Shown piece by piece: positions 1 to 12,018 of a stretch of DNA of 64,000 bases. The number at the start of each line of letters is the position of its first letter. Position 1 is the first letter of the stretch. Under the pieces are notes generated by a model, which saw only the letters and a program-made list of their open reading frames with translations, was not told the DNA's origin and ran no database searches. Position numbers and translations under genes: made by a program. This DNA is from Valencia hispanica (Eukaryota > Chordata > Actinopteri > Cyprinodontiformes > Valenciidae), in the NCBI GenBank assembly GCA_963556495.2, contig OY747704.1, positions 37,005,001 to 37,069,000 of the forward strand, written 5' to 3'.

Positions 1-260
1 CGGGCGAGGGAACACTGAGTCCGTCTGTCGTTTTCATCATAGGGGTCTTTTGGGCTGCACTTTGTCTGATCCCTCACCTAGAACCAAATTGCCATGGGTG
101 ACCCTACCAGGAGCAAAAGCCCCCGACAACATAACTCCTAGGATCATTGGGACACTGAAACCCCTCCACCACGATAAGGTGGCAGCCCAGGGTTTGTGCA
201 AATGTAAGAGACAAAAAGGTGGAAATTATAGACAATTAGCAAGACACCCCCAATAAAGGA
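1..260. repeat. Unclassified repeat-like sequence at window edge
   Basis: This stretch has the look of an old interspersed repeat, possibly retrotransposon-derived. A short open frame (50-256, plus) gives no domain I recognise. I see no splice signals that would make it an exon of a neighbouring gene. The assignment is a weak inference. Confidence 0.3.
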
Positions 261-264
261 GTGG

Positions 265-1165
265 TTCTGCAGGTGGTGACCACAGACCACTTCTCAGTTC
301 CTATGCTTTCTGGCTGATGTTTTGGTCACTTTGAATGGTGGTGGTGGTTTCACTCTAGTGGTAGCATGAGACGGAGTCTACAACCCACACAAGTGGCTCA
401 GGTAGTGCAGCTCATCCAGGACGGCACATCAATCCGAGCTGTGGCAAGAAGGTTTGCTGTGTCTGTCAGTGTACTGTCCAGAGCATGGAGGCTTACCTGG
501 AGACAGGCCAGTACATCAGGAGACGTGGAGGAGGCCGTAGGAGGGCAACAACCCAGCAGCAGTACCGCTGCCTCCGCCTTTGTGCAAGGAGGAACAGGAG
601 GAGGACTGCCAGAGTCCTGCAAAATGACCTCCAGCAGGCCACAAATGTGCATGTGTCTGCTCAAACAGTCAGAAACAGACTCAATGAGGGTGGTATGAGG
701 TCCCGACGTCAACAGGTGGGGGTTGTGCTTCACCACTGGTGTCCTGTGCTCCTCACAGATGAAAGCAGGTTCACACTGAGCACATGTGACAAGTGTCGCA
801 GAGTCTGAGGACGCAGTGGAGAACGTTTTGCTGCCTGCAACATCCTCCAGCATGACCAGTTTGGCAGTGGGTCAGTATTGGTGTGGGGTGGCATTTCTTT
901 GGGGGGCTGCACAGCCCTCCATGTGCTGGCCAGAGGTAACCTGACTGTCATTAGGTACTGAGATGAGATCCTCAGACTCCTTGTGAGACCATATATTGGT
1001 GCGGTTGGCCCTGGATTCTTCCTAATGCAAGACAATCCTAGACCTCATGTGGCTGGAGTGTGTTAGAAGTTCCTGCAAGAGGAAGGCATTGATGCTATGG
1101 ACTGGCCCGCCCGTTCCCCAGACCTGAATCCAATTGAGCACATCTGGAACATCATGTCATGGTCA
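265..1165 (+). mobile_element. Degenerate Tc1-like transposon, transposase remnant
   Basis: Translation of the plus strand, switching frames, reads as a Tc1/mariner transposase. Near 366-480 there is an N-terminal helix-turn-helix with the pattern [21 protein letters not shown] basic stretch with [19 protein letters not shown] lies at about 590-640, a remnant of the [10 protein letters not shown] region at 757-786, and the last catalytic block with MDWPARSPDLNPIEHIWNIM near 1096-1155. The frames are interrupted by stops and shifts (485-808 and 366-698 are overlapping pieces), and a segment is missing around 730 between the QVGVVL block and the [10 protein letters not shown] block. The element stops near 1165 at a junction with a different Tc1 family, so its right inverted repeat is gone. 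It is dead and lies in an intron or flank of the dynein gene. Confidence 0.85.
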
Positions 1166-1170
1166 GCCTG

Positions 1171-1426
1171 TAATGTCTTTCTTTTTTTTTCTGCAAAAAC
1201 TGAGAAGTAAATGGTAATTTCTTCACAGTATTCTAATTGTTTTGAATTCCTGTTTTCGTGGGTTTTTTATGAGCTGGAAGCCCAAATTATGTACAAATAA
1301 ACAACTAAATACTTGAAATCGTTTAAGTTGTGGGCCCTAAATCTATGATCTATGGAAGTTTAACGTTTTGAATAGAATCATGGAAATAAACTTTTCCATG
1401 ACATTCTATTTTTTGGAAAGGGTCTG
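1171..1426. mobile_element. Solo terminal segment of a second Tc1-like family
   Basis: This 256-bp piece is a close inverted match to the left end of the element at 55189-56091. Shared words include the CTGTGAAGAAAT region, ATAATTTGGGCTTCCAGCTC and the terminal inverted-repeat block ending in GGGTCTG at 1420-1426, followed by TA, the expected Tc1 target dinucleotide. It carries no transposase. It abuts the unrelated Tc1 transposase remnant on its left, so two families are joined here. Confidence 0.75.
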
Positions 1427-1809
1427 TATGTAGTTTTTTTTTTTTAAAGTTTTAATCATGTTATCCTTTTCAATAAACAAATTTTAAACTTTTAGATCCA
1501 AGGTCTGTGATAAAATTCAAGCTTTTATGGTGGGGTCCCTTATGGTTTGGGATCCATAACCAGCGACTTTCATGTTTCTGTTTAAAAAAACATTTTAAGG
1601 CCTGTTGGTAGTTTTAACTTGTTGATTTTGTTCCGTTTGGTAAGCAGTTTGGACACTACTGCTCTAAGCAAACACTGTCTTCTTCCTGTGATTTATGACA
1701 TCTTTCATTTAGCTCAGCCATCACTGTTACTAATCAAAAGCTTCCCCATAACATCTAAAAAAACAGATTAATGCTGTAAAATCAAACAGACATTTAAAAA
1801 GATACTAAC
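1427..1809. other. Dynein intron sequence, no gene seen
   Basis: This is AT-rich intron sequence immediately downstream (minus strand) of the last visible dynein coding exon. I see no further exon here. The next coding exon should lie beyond the left edge of the window. Confidence 0.5.
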
Positions 1810-4800
1810 CTGTTCAATTTCCTTGCACCACTGACTCAGAATCTCTTCCAGTTGCTGCACCACCTCAAAGTTAGCAGCTGCAGCTTTCATCTCATCAACA
1901 CATGTCAGTTTCGAAAAGTCGACAACCGACGCTGTGCTCAAATGAACAACACTCTCGTTTCTCACCTGGAGGTCTGGTAAAACACACCAAGTAAGTAACT
2001 ACTCAAAAGTAACAAAGTATTGTTTGAGTTTTAAAATTCTCCTCTACATTATATATATATATATATATAGATACCTAGTAAACTTGAAAGAGTATGTTGT
2101 GAAAATAGAGTCCTACCATCAAGAGAGCTCAGAAAATGTTTATAGTTATCCAGGAAGTTCTTTTTAGTTTTTTCTCCATGTCTCGACTGGTCCAAGGCAC
2201 CCCAGCTTTCCTGTGTCTCAAGAACTGGTAGCAGGAAATCGTAGGCATTCCTTATTCCCTTTAGGAGGCCATCAGTGGCATCGATCACTGAGGAACAGAT
2301 TTCCTAACAGGCATTCAGAAAACATTTTAACTGTGAGAAAGAAAATCGGATTCAAAATACACCTTTAAAAACAAGGGAGAATTATAATAAACACTTATTT
2401 ATTTTATAACACACCATGATCTATTTTGGTACTACAAAATAGTGACTAACTGCAACAGTTTTGGGAACATTATATGTCCGAACTTATTTCACATGTAACA
2501 GTAAGTGAATATTTTAACTATCCTTGTTACTGTGTATGGGTCTGGGGTGTACCTTAAAAACTCCATTAGATTTGCTTTTTAAAGCAAAACTGTTCTTAAC
2601 CCTGTGATGCACTCAAATACACCTCAAACTCTCTAACCTTAAGTGAAAATAACAACAGTCAAATGTATTTCACTTCTTGATGATCAGATTTATACATTAT
2701 AGAGAAATATACATCACACACAAAAATAAGACAAATACAGTCACAGGTAAAAAATAAAAAACCTCACATGTTACCTCATGTATTTTTTCTGGAGTTACAG
2801 GAACGTCCACTCTTGTTCGAGTGAAATAGCAGCAGATGCCAGTCAGACAGGTCTTGGATAAATCAGCTAAAAACAGCCTGGGTACTTTTCCCGCTGTGGC
2901 TTGTCCAGGATACGTACGTCCACACTCTGAAACCGAATTGGCTTCTGTATTACCAGCATAAGGACAATTAATAGGATTTCCTAAAAAAATACATAACTGA
3001 GTAACATAAACAATAACTGTTTTGTATTTTTTTTAGGAAACGGGAATTCTTCAATTACAGCTGTAAGATTTGTTTAGGCTATGCAAAATTAAAGTCTTTT
3101 TGAGTGTAATCCTACCTATTCCTGGGACTTCAGACTCCTGGTACACAAAGGAGATCGTTTTACAACCTCCAGCGGCAAAAAAATTGTCAAAAGCGGCCAG
3201 CTACAGCATACAAAATTAAACCAACAAGCAAAAAGTGGTAAGAATAAATATTTCCATAACACGCGACATAAAGATGCATCTATCAACTCTTGATTTTAAA
3301 GAAAAAATGTGAATTAAAACAAAGAAAAAGAAACAAAAATACTTTCATGAAACATTTCATTTCATCTTCATCTTTAAAGTGTAATGATAACAGAAATGCA
3401 CACGATACAACATGATGTCATATATGATGTCATAGTAATTCATGTTTTCATGCTGTTTGACAGAGTTGTCCTTAAAACCCCTTTGAATAGTTTGGGATCT
3501 GCCTGCATTAGATAAGTAAGCAGCTCATTTTTCTCTAATTTCTCTGTCAGTTCTCTAATATTTGAAGGTTTGCTTAAAAATAGGATAATTGAACCCGTCC
3601 TATAACATAATAGACCCGAGTTTAAGAGAATGTGGAGTAGATAAAAACCTACGCATCACAACACAAAATACATGAGGAAAAGGAGGGTGAGGATAATGCA
3701 ATAAAGTACAGCTGGATATGGGAAGTTCTGCTTCAGCTGCACTCAGCATTACACTTTAACCATGAACTGCAAACCCACAAATAACATTATTATCCAAGTT
3801 GTCAAAGGACAGTGATAGAACTACTGTCAGGGCCGGCCCAAGGTAAAGTTATGCCGCTAAGTAAGGTCCCCAAACCATCAGGTACCTCAAAGCATGAATT
3901 TTAACCAGACTTTTATATGTGGTTACAGAAAATGAGAATACTATTAAATTTGGTTTGATGGTTTTAGTCTATATAAATTAAAAGATTGTAAATTGCTTAA
4001 AAGGTAAGACTTACAGGAATTGGCATGTTTACTTTGTAAAAGAGCAAAGAATATGCTTCGTTGTTTGTTTGCTATTTCAACATAGCTACAGTCTGTTGCT
4101 ATGAGTTTAATCTTTTCTTTGTGTTCACTGATACATGTCGAAAAATTATAACCAATAACCAATTCATGATTGCTTTGGGCCCCTCTCCCAGATCCCACCA
4201 AATCTGTACAGAAAAGATGTTATTGGTGGTGATGTCCCTAACAGGAAGAGGGGCCCCAAAGTAAATTCTGCTTAAGGTCCCATACAACCATGGGCCAGCC
4301 CTGGCCCCTGACTGTTTTGCTTTTTCCAAGACCATTTCAACAAGTCATTCAAATGACAGTAGAATTGAAAAAGAATTGCCAACATGGAGGCATAATATGA
4401 AGCAGAATCTTCCACTCACAATATGTTTGGCTTATGATTAATTATAAAAACAAAAATTCAAGTAAACACTTGGATTTTAATAGAATTGGCATGGTGTGTC
4501 CAATAAATTAACTTAATCCACCCCATTTCAGTTTAGTGATAGATTGAGATGTCCGGATTGATCTGGCCTCTGTGTTTTGAATATAACAAAAACAAGGTTT
4601 GACTGAATGCTTAAAACCAAGCTTATCCTTTCAGGTTATCATTATCATTAGAAACTCATACCAGCCCATGCCTGCTAGGGATTATCACAACCCAGTGCCA
4701 AACACTCCACGCAAAGATTCACTCTCTTTTAGTGATATTTGATAGTTCCTTTGAAAGCACAGCAATAAACAGCATTAAGACTTACAGATGGAGAATCTAA

Positions 4801-5085
4801 CACAAATTCCTCTACTGCTGATGGTGTCAAAGATAGCCTAAGAGCCAGGATATCGAAGATGTATTTGTGTGAAGGGGTGAGCAACTTTCTCCTTTCCTCT
4901 CTCGCCTTCTTATAGATGGCCTACCAAGGTAAGAAATTTAAATAGTAATATTTCTACTGTTCAAAGTAATACAAACTGTTCAGAAATAAGTTAGATCTGT
5001 TGTCTGAAACCAAAAAGGCCAAAGAGAGAGATAGACTTACTTCATTTCCAGGCTTGCTAGCTTTTGGATTTTGTGCGTCCATCAT
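1810..5085 (-). CDS. Axonemal dynein heavy chain, DNAH5/DNAH8-like, N-terminal exons (partial)
   Basis: Six coding exons assemble on the minus strand with compatible phases: 5041-5085, 4786-4920, 3116-3200, 2775-2980, 2117-2303 and 1810-1973. Each has a GT donor and AG acceptor, and together they give 274 codons. The first ATG (5085) is followed directly by a second, and an in-frame TGA lies upstream at 5131-5133, which supports this start. The protein begins with a short charged leader, then KYIFDILALRLSL, a block with FFAAGGCKTISFVYQES, then KVPRLFLADLSKTCLTGICC, then DATDGLLKGIRNAYDFLLP, and finally LEEILSQWCKEIEQ, which resembles the beginning of the dynein heavy chain N-terminal tail domain. 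This order matches the extreme N-terminus of outer-arm gamma-type heavy chains (DNAH5, DNAH8). The tail mediates assembly of the outer dynein arm of cilia and flagella. The motor domain is off the window. Which paralogue it is cannot be settled here. Confidence 0.82.
3828..4310. mobile_element. hAT-like MITE with GC-rich terminal inverted repeats
   Basis: The left end reads CAGGGCCGGCCCAAGG. The reverse complement of the right end reads CAGGGGCCAGGGCTGGCC, and both continue toward a GGTCCC block. A 5-bp direct repeat ACTGT flanks the element (3823-3827 and 4311-4315). The interior is AT-rich with no transposase. It lies in the intron between dynein coding exons 2 and 3. CAGGG termini are typical of hAT elements, but hAT target duplications are usually 8 bp, so the superfamily is tentative. 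Confidence 0.6.
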
Positions 5086-5133
5086 GAAAATGCTTTGAGG
5101 CAGGAAAAACCTTCTTTGCTGTTTAAAATCTCA

Positions 5134-5618
5134 GCTCTCCTTCTCATCCTTTATAGACGAAACAAGAAAACACATTATTCACATCTGATGTAGCCTACTT
5201 CTTCTGCTCCTTTAGAAAAAATGACCAAACCAATAATATATAGTGAAGAAAAAATCTAAATTATTTTGCAGTATTCTGAAATGTTCAAAGTATAAAGGAA
5301 AAAGGTTCTTATGTGTACCTGACACGTTCTTTTAACTCAGAAATGTTGAATTATGGATGTCTGCAATACATTTGACCTATGCTGGTTGTCTCTGCGTCTC
5401 TGAACACAGAGACGTCAACATTTCTTGCTATTATTCTTATTAATTTTTTTATTACTTAAATAAAACTTTTTATATCGTTAATCTTGGTTCATTTTTTTAG
5501 CAGTGATTTATATGTCCTGGATACCTTTCTAGATGGGGTAGTTTCCAGGATGGACCCCAGGATGTGAAATGGCTCATTGCCGAATCAGACTGTTATCTTG
5601 CTTTTAAGTTTTAAGTCA

Positions 5619-5695
<77 letters not shown>

Positions 5696-7730
5696 TTAAA
5701 AGGAAGATATGTATAAATAGGGTTGAGGTTTTGTAATCACCAATAAAAGAAAAATCACTTTATTTTCAACAAAATATCCGCTTAATATTGTGCATTATCT
5801 CTTATTAACTGGTCCCAAATGGATATAAAAATAGTGTTTTTTTTCCACCTTTCTAACAGTTACCTGATGTTAGCTCAACCGTTAGCCTTAGCATCGCTCT
5901 TAGCTTTTAATGCCATATAACTACTTATGTCAGTGAAGACAGCATAACTTTTCTCCTCGTCTTACCAAAAACGGGACCTTCTCTCGAAATCGATGTTTCT
6001 GTGAAAGACATTTTTTCTTTCGCTGATTTTGAATATTATTTTTTTCCCCGTGGAAAACAGTTTGTTCACCCTAGAGACGTTTCCATCGCGTCCAGCCGTT
6101 ACTGCGACTGTTGGTTTCAAACGGTTCATAGAGTGTCACGAGCTTGGCCGTTGGTTAAAAAAAATACACGAAGGTTGAGGTTAAACACAATTAACAGTTT
6201 AAACAGTCATTGCGCGGGTTTACAATGATATTTTTTAAATGTATTGTTATTTTCCATGTTCTAAAAGTTGTTTCTATCCATTCGTTTTCCATCCTTCCTT
6301 CCTGCTTCTCTGTCTTTTTTTTTTTTTTTTTTTACAAGTACATCTATCTAAAGCTTGTTTACATTAGAACTCTGCCTTGAAATCATATTAAACTTTTGCG
6401 ATTATTTTTGCAAAAAAACTGGCTGTAAGGGGACTGAGAATTCTGGAAATTTAAGAAATGTGGCATTAAAACCTGGTTATATGGTTCACTGGTGCACAAC
6501 AAAATCTGATCATGTTTTCTTTGTTTTGTCTTGTCATAAACTAAACAAATGCTTCAAAGAAATGTTTTATTTAACAGAAATATTTAGCAAATGCTTCATT
6601 ATTTTCAAGTGACAATAATGCTGGAAACTGAATAAAACAGTTTGGTACCTGCTGAAATATTAGTCCTGATGAACATACACAGATACATATTGCAAAATGA
6701 CTCTGAGCACACTATAAAAAAGTGGAAAAAATCTTAAAACCTAATTAACTGGAACTATTCCACCATACGATTCAGATTGTAACTGTGATTTAGTAAAGGT
6801 TCCTCTTCCTCACAAAATGCAACCAAGCCAGATTAAACCTACAGTTGCATTTTCTCAAATCGTCTGTGTTGCAGATACTTTGCTAAATACCTATTTTGGA
6901 TTTCCAGAACAGGTTGGATCTGTTTCCATTTTCAATGCAACAGTCATATTTTTTAATCTCTGTGTGGCTGTTTCCAAGCTGGACTTTATCTGAAGTGATG
7001 AATAAGTGCAACAAGCTAAAAAATGATGGAAAGATGACTAAAGAGAAATGAAATTAATCTTTTTTTATTTCTTTGTAATTTTCTTTTTTGTCACAGGGTG
7101 GCCACATTTGTCAAGTTATAATTCATGCTGTCTAAATCAATTGCAGAAATCTGTAATAACATGAGCAATAAATATGAGCTTCTAGACTTTTAATATATTT
7201 TACCCTAGGTTTCACAGTTAGAACTAAGCAAGATAAGCAAAATGTTTAAGATAAACAGGATTTAGAGGAGGTGGAGTGATTAACATGTAGTATTTTTGCT
7301 TTTACACAACATATATTTCATTACGTTTTTCCTTTTGATTAAATATACAGTACAATATTTGAAACAGAAATTTACTCAGTTAATACCTGCTTTTAAGAAG
7401 TTTTTAGTTGGGCAATACTAGTTTGAGTTTGTAGTTATTTGCGTATTAGGCCTACATAAAGAATATATAACATCTTATCTAGCTCCTCCTTAGATAAACA
7501 CAAGAGCAGACTGAATGGAAAATTGAAAATGAATGGCACTTACTTAGACTACAACTGACAGCTACAGTCTTTTACAAACTTAAAACAGTTTATAAGTAAA
7601 AAAAAGAAGTGGTGTAAGAAAGCCCTAAAGTCTCTTACAGTCTGTATGAGTGCAAATTACTTCCTAGAACATACAGTTTAGGAGTACTCAGAAGTAGACA
7701 GAGAAAGGTTGAAAATACAAAGCATCTTAT
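5134..7730. other. Intergenic region between dynein start and perforin end, with (AT)n
   Basis: This holds the presumed 5' flank of the dynein gene and the 3' flank of the perforin gene. An AT dinucleotide repeat of about 70 bp lies at 5623-5692. A poly-T tract lies near 6318-6334. Small open frames at 6001-6228 and 6355-6612 show no recognisable domain and I do not call them genes. Confidence 0.55.
5623..5692. repeat. (AT)n microsatellite
   Basis: Uninterrupted alternating TA/AT for about 35 units. Likely polymorphic and prone to cruciform formation. Confidence 0.95.
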
Positions 7731-10700
7731 TTACTCAGCATGTGGAGAGTATTGGCCACACCTAAACCCTGTCAAATGTGCGTCACAGCTAATGGCGTAG
7801 GTAAAATAGAGAACTCCTTTGCGTAGCTGACAGCTTAAAGAATGAGTTCCTCTCTCGGGATAGACAATGCATATCCCTGCTATGTCATTGTAAAGCACAT
7901 CCCTATCCCAGACCTCGAACCTCAACTCCTGACCCAGCTCCACTGAGCCAAAATCATATGTGGCGTTCCAAACTGGGTCGTTGTTATCCATCACGGTCTC
8001 AGTTTCCTCATACATGCCGCTGTAGAAGATCTTCACGTATGCGTCCGTTTTTGTGAAGGTGTCGGCCCTCAGGCCTGCAGCTCTGTAGATTTCCAGCCTC
8101 AGAGTTCCTCTGCCAGCCCGTAAAGGACAGCAGTTATGGTCCAAGTTGGGAGTTGGGGAGCAGTTCTTCAGGCCAAGCTGCTCCTCTTCCAGCTGGTTCT
8201 CTTTTATGTACTCTGTGACCATGCTTCTCAGATTTTCACTGATCTGATTGTCCTCCACCAAATGATGCAGAGGGAAGATGCCATAGGAAACCACATCAGG
8301 GTTGTTGTGGAGGCTGTTTATCCAGCTGTGGTATGCCTCTGAGGGGGCTTGCTGGTAAAGAATGTCAGGGAAATACCTCTCCCCTCCAATTATCTCAATC
8401 TTATGTGTCATGAAGCCCTGGTAGAAGCCCATGCTCATATTACTTTTCAGAAGGCTGTCACACTTGTTGGAGAATGATGCATTAGCAGGGAGAAAACCCA
8501 GAGCCATGCGGAGTTCAACATTCAGGCAGTTTTTGATATCTGACTCTGAGAAACCCTTCAGTGTGGCCAGACAAGTCCTAAAAGCAGTGATTCGCCTCAC
8601 TTTACCCCCAAGCTGCACCTAGAAACAAACAAAAAAAACGCAGAACATTAACCGTTACTTTAGCACAGAACTGTATAAGCAATGGGAGGTTCTTTGTATC
8701 TGCATGACAATGAAAGAGGTTGGAGACCTGGTGTATGTAATGTGTTCCATAGGTGTCTATGAGGCGTCTATACAGGGCTTTGTTCTGGACTGTGTTTAGA
8801 CTCTGTGGGAGTCTCTTCAGATGCTTTGTGAACTCTGAGCTCAGCCGGGGATGATCGGCCAGCCTGTAGCTACAAAAAACAGAAGGCATGCAGTTTTCAA
8901 ATATAACACAATGATCAAAATAATGTTCATCTTTATGCAACAATGACAATGATCAGCTGCAAGAAAAAGTTTGCAAGCTTGTAATACCGGTATTTATGTG
9001 AGAGCTTATCACCACACAATTTGACCTTTAATAAAAGTTTGCCTGGCCTTCTTTGTTTTCTAATATTTCTGGATCTCTTCTAAAAGACATTCAAATTTGA
9101 CATTTTTATATTGAAAGTGAGAAACATCAAGATATCAAAACAAACAGAAACATAATTGACAGTTTCCAGTCTGAATTACCTTTTGGCTGGGATAACAACT
9201 GTTATGTTTAGATATTCTTGTCAGTTACTGGGTATAGGAGACACACATCTCTAATCAGTGCTAAACAGTTTGAATTTATGACCAAATACAGGCAGTCTGG
9301 AAAAGCCAAAAGAGAAGACAAACATAGGTACTCTCTTTTTCAGTTCTGTTGTGGCTTTTCTGGTGTAAAAAGTTGAGAGATAAAATTAGGTTGTGAAACT
9401 TCATGAGTTTCCCTCTTTTCTTCCTCCTCCCTTTTTGACTTGATTATGTATAGGAACACAAAAATACATGTGAAGCATCTTCCTCCTAATTTCTAAGAGT
9501 CTTTTAAATTGAGCTTCGATCGAGTAAATTCATTGAGCAAATCAATAGATGGATGTGCCATAATTTTCTCCAGCTGAATAGAAACAAAACTGAAGTAATT
9601 ATCTTTTGACCTGAAAAGGAACGATCAATAGTCAGCACACAGCTTTAAGTAATAAAGCTAGAAACTACTGATCAGGCCTGAAACCTAGTAATGAACTCAG
9701 ACCTGAATCTTCAGGGTCACATAAAAGCAATACCAAGGTCAGCCTTCTATCATCTGAAGAACATTTCAAGGATTAAAGGACTAATGTTGCAAAGGGACCT
9801 TGAACAACTTTTCCATGCGTTTATCTTTATTCAGATTGATTACTGTAACAGTGTCTTCACGGATCTGCCTAAAAAGTCAACCAGATTGCAGCTGATCCAG
9901 AATGCAGCTGCTCTCATCCTCACTAGAACCAGGAGAATAGAGCAATCACCCCAGTTCTAAAACCCTTACACTGGCTCCCTGTAGCTCAGTGAATAGACTT
10001 CAAAATACTTTTACTAGTTTATAAATCATTGAATGGCTTAGCACCAAAGTCTGTGGAAGACTTGTTGCCACTATATTAACCCCCCAGACCACTCAGGTCT
10101 TCTAACTCTAGTCTACTAATCATCTCTAGAATTAAAACCAAACATTGAGAAGCAGCTTTCAGTTTCTACGGTCCCCTTATCTGGAACAAACTTCCAGACT
10201 GCTGCAAAGCCGCTGAAACACTGAGGTCTTTTAAATCAAAGCTAAAAACGTATCTGTTTAGAGCTGCATTTGAGTAACTGATTAATAATAGCTAGAATGT
10301 CATATGTTTTAATGTGTCGCCTGTTTTGTGTCTCTGGATTTTACCGTTGTATTGTTTCTGATTTTATTTTATCCCCCAATCACCCATCCTTGAATTGCCT
10401 TGTTGTTGTGTGTTGTTGAAAGTGTGCTATACAAATAAAACTTGCCTATTATGCTTAAATCATTCTCAGAATTTTCAATTTTATATTCATAAAGATGTTC
10501 CTCTTAATTGTCATGCGTTAGAAGTGTTTTTTTTCTTCTTTTTACTGAATCAAATCACATGGAAATTTACCACAGCGTGTTGATTACATTAATGATCAGT
10601 TTTCTATAAGTTTTCTTATGTATTTTTCTCTTATCTACCCGGAATTATTTTGATGCCAAAAAATCTGAGAACCACAAATTTAAAAATGTGCTCACTAACT

Positions 10701-12018
10701 TTATATACATGTGATCAAATTAATTGAATAGGAAAGTAAGGAATTAATTTTCAAACAAAATTTGCATAGATTATAATATCTAGATTGTGAGACTGATACA
10801 TTTTTATACTGGAGTTTGAATGTTTTGCCAATACTTCCCCCACATTTAAGAGCTTTTGTGTTGTTTGCAGTGCTATAATTTTTGCAACAATAAAAGAAAA
10901 CAAGAATTATTTGAACATGAATGTATTTTGTGACAAAATCGTAAGATTTTTGGATACTAAAGCTACAACGCAAATTTTTTTTTAAATATTATTCTGAAAA
11001 TGTTACATCAATAATGAAATTATTCCCTATCACTGTAACATATTTTCTGGCTTAAAACCTAAATTTAGTGTAACTTTCTACCCATTCCCGATATATACTG
11101 CTGTTAAAAAAAGGTTAGAGAAAATAAATAAAAAAGAAAACATTTTCAGAAAGTAGCTAGTATTTGCAGTAGATCCTAGATGATGGAAGATCCCAGAGGT
11201 TTCAATAGAAATTGACATAGAATAGCGCATTTGCTGCCTAGTACTGAATGACCAATATTTCCAGCTCTATAAAGCATTTTCATTTATTTGTTATAATAAT
11301 CAAATCACTGCAGTCTAGTAAACCGGATTTACTACTTTACCTGTAATAAGAGCAGCTGATTTCATGAATGGCAAACGTAGCTTTGTCCACACTGTGCTGG
11401 GAGCGTGCAAACTTGGCCAAATCAGAGCGACTTCCTCCCAACACCGCCTGGCCTATTTTCTCCAGGCTCAAACCCAAACCCCAGTTGTTGTTGACCAATG
11501 AGTTGGAGCTACGCAGCAGAGAGTCCACAGAGTGGTGGAGTGCACTAGACAGCTGCTTACTGCAGCGGCTGAAGAGACGCCAGTCCAGCACTGCAGCTGG
11601 GAGCCTTTGAATCTAAAGAAAGTTATAGGAGAAAAAACAACAAATGATTTGGTCGGATTGAGTAAACCGCACATTTTGTCTATTGAAGTGAAGTTGGTTT
11701 CTGACGAGTGGAAACAGAAGTTCAAGCAGCAGGTTTTACAGTTATCACCTGTCCGCTTTGGAACCTGTTTGGACACAGTGTACAGGTGCTGTTGTCATCC
11801 AGATGAGCTTTGACATTGATGACGTATGCCCCTGTACGACGTAGTCGCACCACATCAAAACCCTCCCCTGCCAGGTTGTGGCCTGGGACAAAAGGAGCCT
11901 TCTCACATTCTGATCTGGTACCAATCCGACAGCCCAGGACTCTGTAGGCTTCCATTGTGACTGACAGTGTCAGCACAAACAGGATAAAGTTTTTCTGCTG
12001 GTTTCCTCCTGGTTGCAT
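7731..12018 (-). CDS. prf1: Perforin-1-like pore-forming protein
   Basis: Four coding exons join in phase: 11749-12018, 11341-11612, 8728-8869 and 7731-8618, giving 523 codons and a stop, close to the family length of about 550. A hydrophobic signal peptide ([10 protein letters not shown]) leads the protein. The MACPF domain spans roughly residues 25-370 and contains the signature YGTHYI at 221-226. A short cysteine-rich linker follows (about 379-398, KNCSP...HNCC). A C2 domain starts near 399. Its loops hold Asp414, Asp420, Asp466, Asp468 and Asp473, the five-Asp arrangement that binds Ca2+ in perforin. Family knowledge: the protein is released from cytotoxic granules, binds target membrane through Ca2+-loaded C2 and oligomerises into a pore. 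The donor of exon 3 (GTCTCC at 8727) is weak. An AG (12025-12026) just upstream of the start suggests that a noncoding first exon lies further up. The gene runs head-to-tail with the mpeg1 copies. Teleosts have several perforin paralogues, so the exact orthology is open. Confidence 0.92.
8870..11340. other. Perforin intron 2 (about 2.5 kb), with L2 insertion
   Basis: This intron lies between perforin coding exons 2 and 3. Its acceptor is the TTTTGTAG just before 8869 and its donor is GTAAAG at 11340. It contains an L2-like retrotransposon fragment (9520-10445). The remainder is AT-rich without visible structure. Confidence 0.8.
9520..10445 (+). mobile_element. L2-like non-LTR retrotransposon, 3' fragment
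   Basis: The plus strand encodes the C-terminal part of an L2-clade reverse transcriptase. Blocks readable in shifting frames include [20 protein letters not shown], then [16 protein letters not shown], then LQLIQNAAA, then a [12 protein letters not shown] segment near 10030, ending in a 3' tail GCTATACAAATAAAACTTGCC near 10425-10445. Frameshifts and stops show it is dead. It is the same family as the copies at 15990-16560 and 44440-45487. Confidence 0.85.

Noticed and set aside
6001..6228. 75-codon frame upstream of the dynein gene as a divergent gene
   Set aside because: No domain, no splice partners and no conserved composition.
8602..8949. Perforin exon 3 as a separate 115-codon gene
   Set aside because: Only the segment 8728-8869 matches the MACPF domain; the rest of the frame is intron on both sides.
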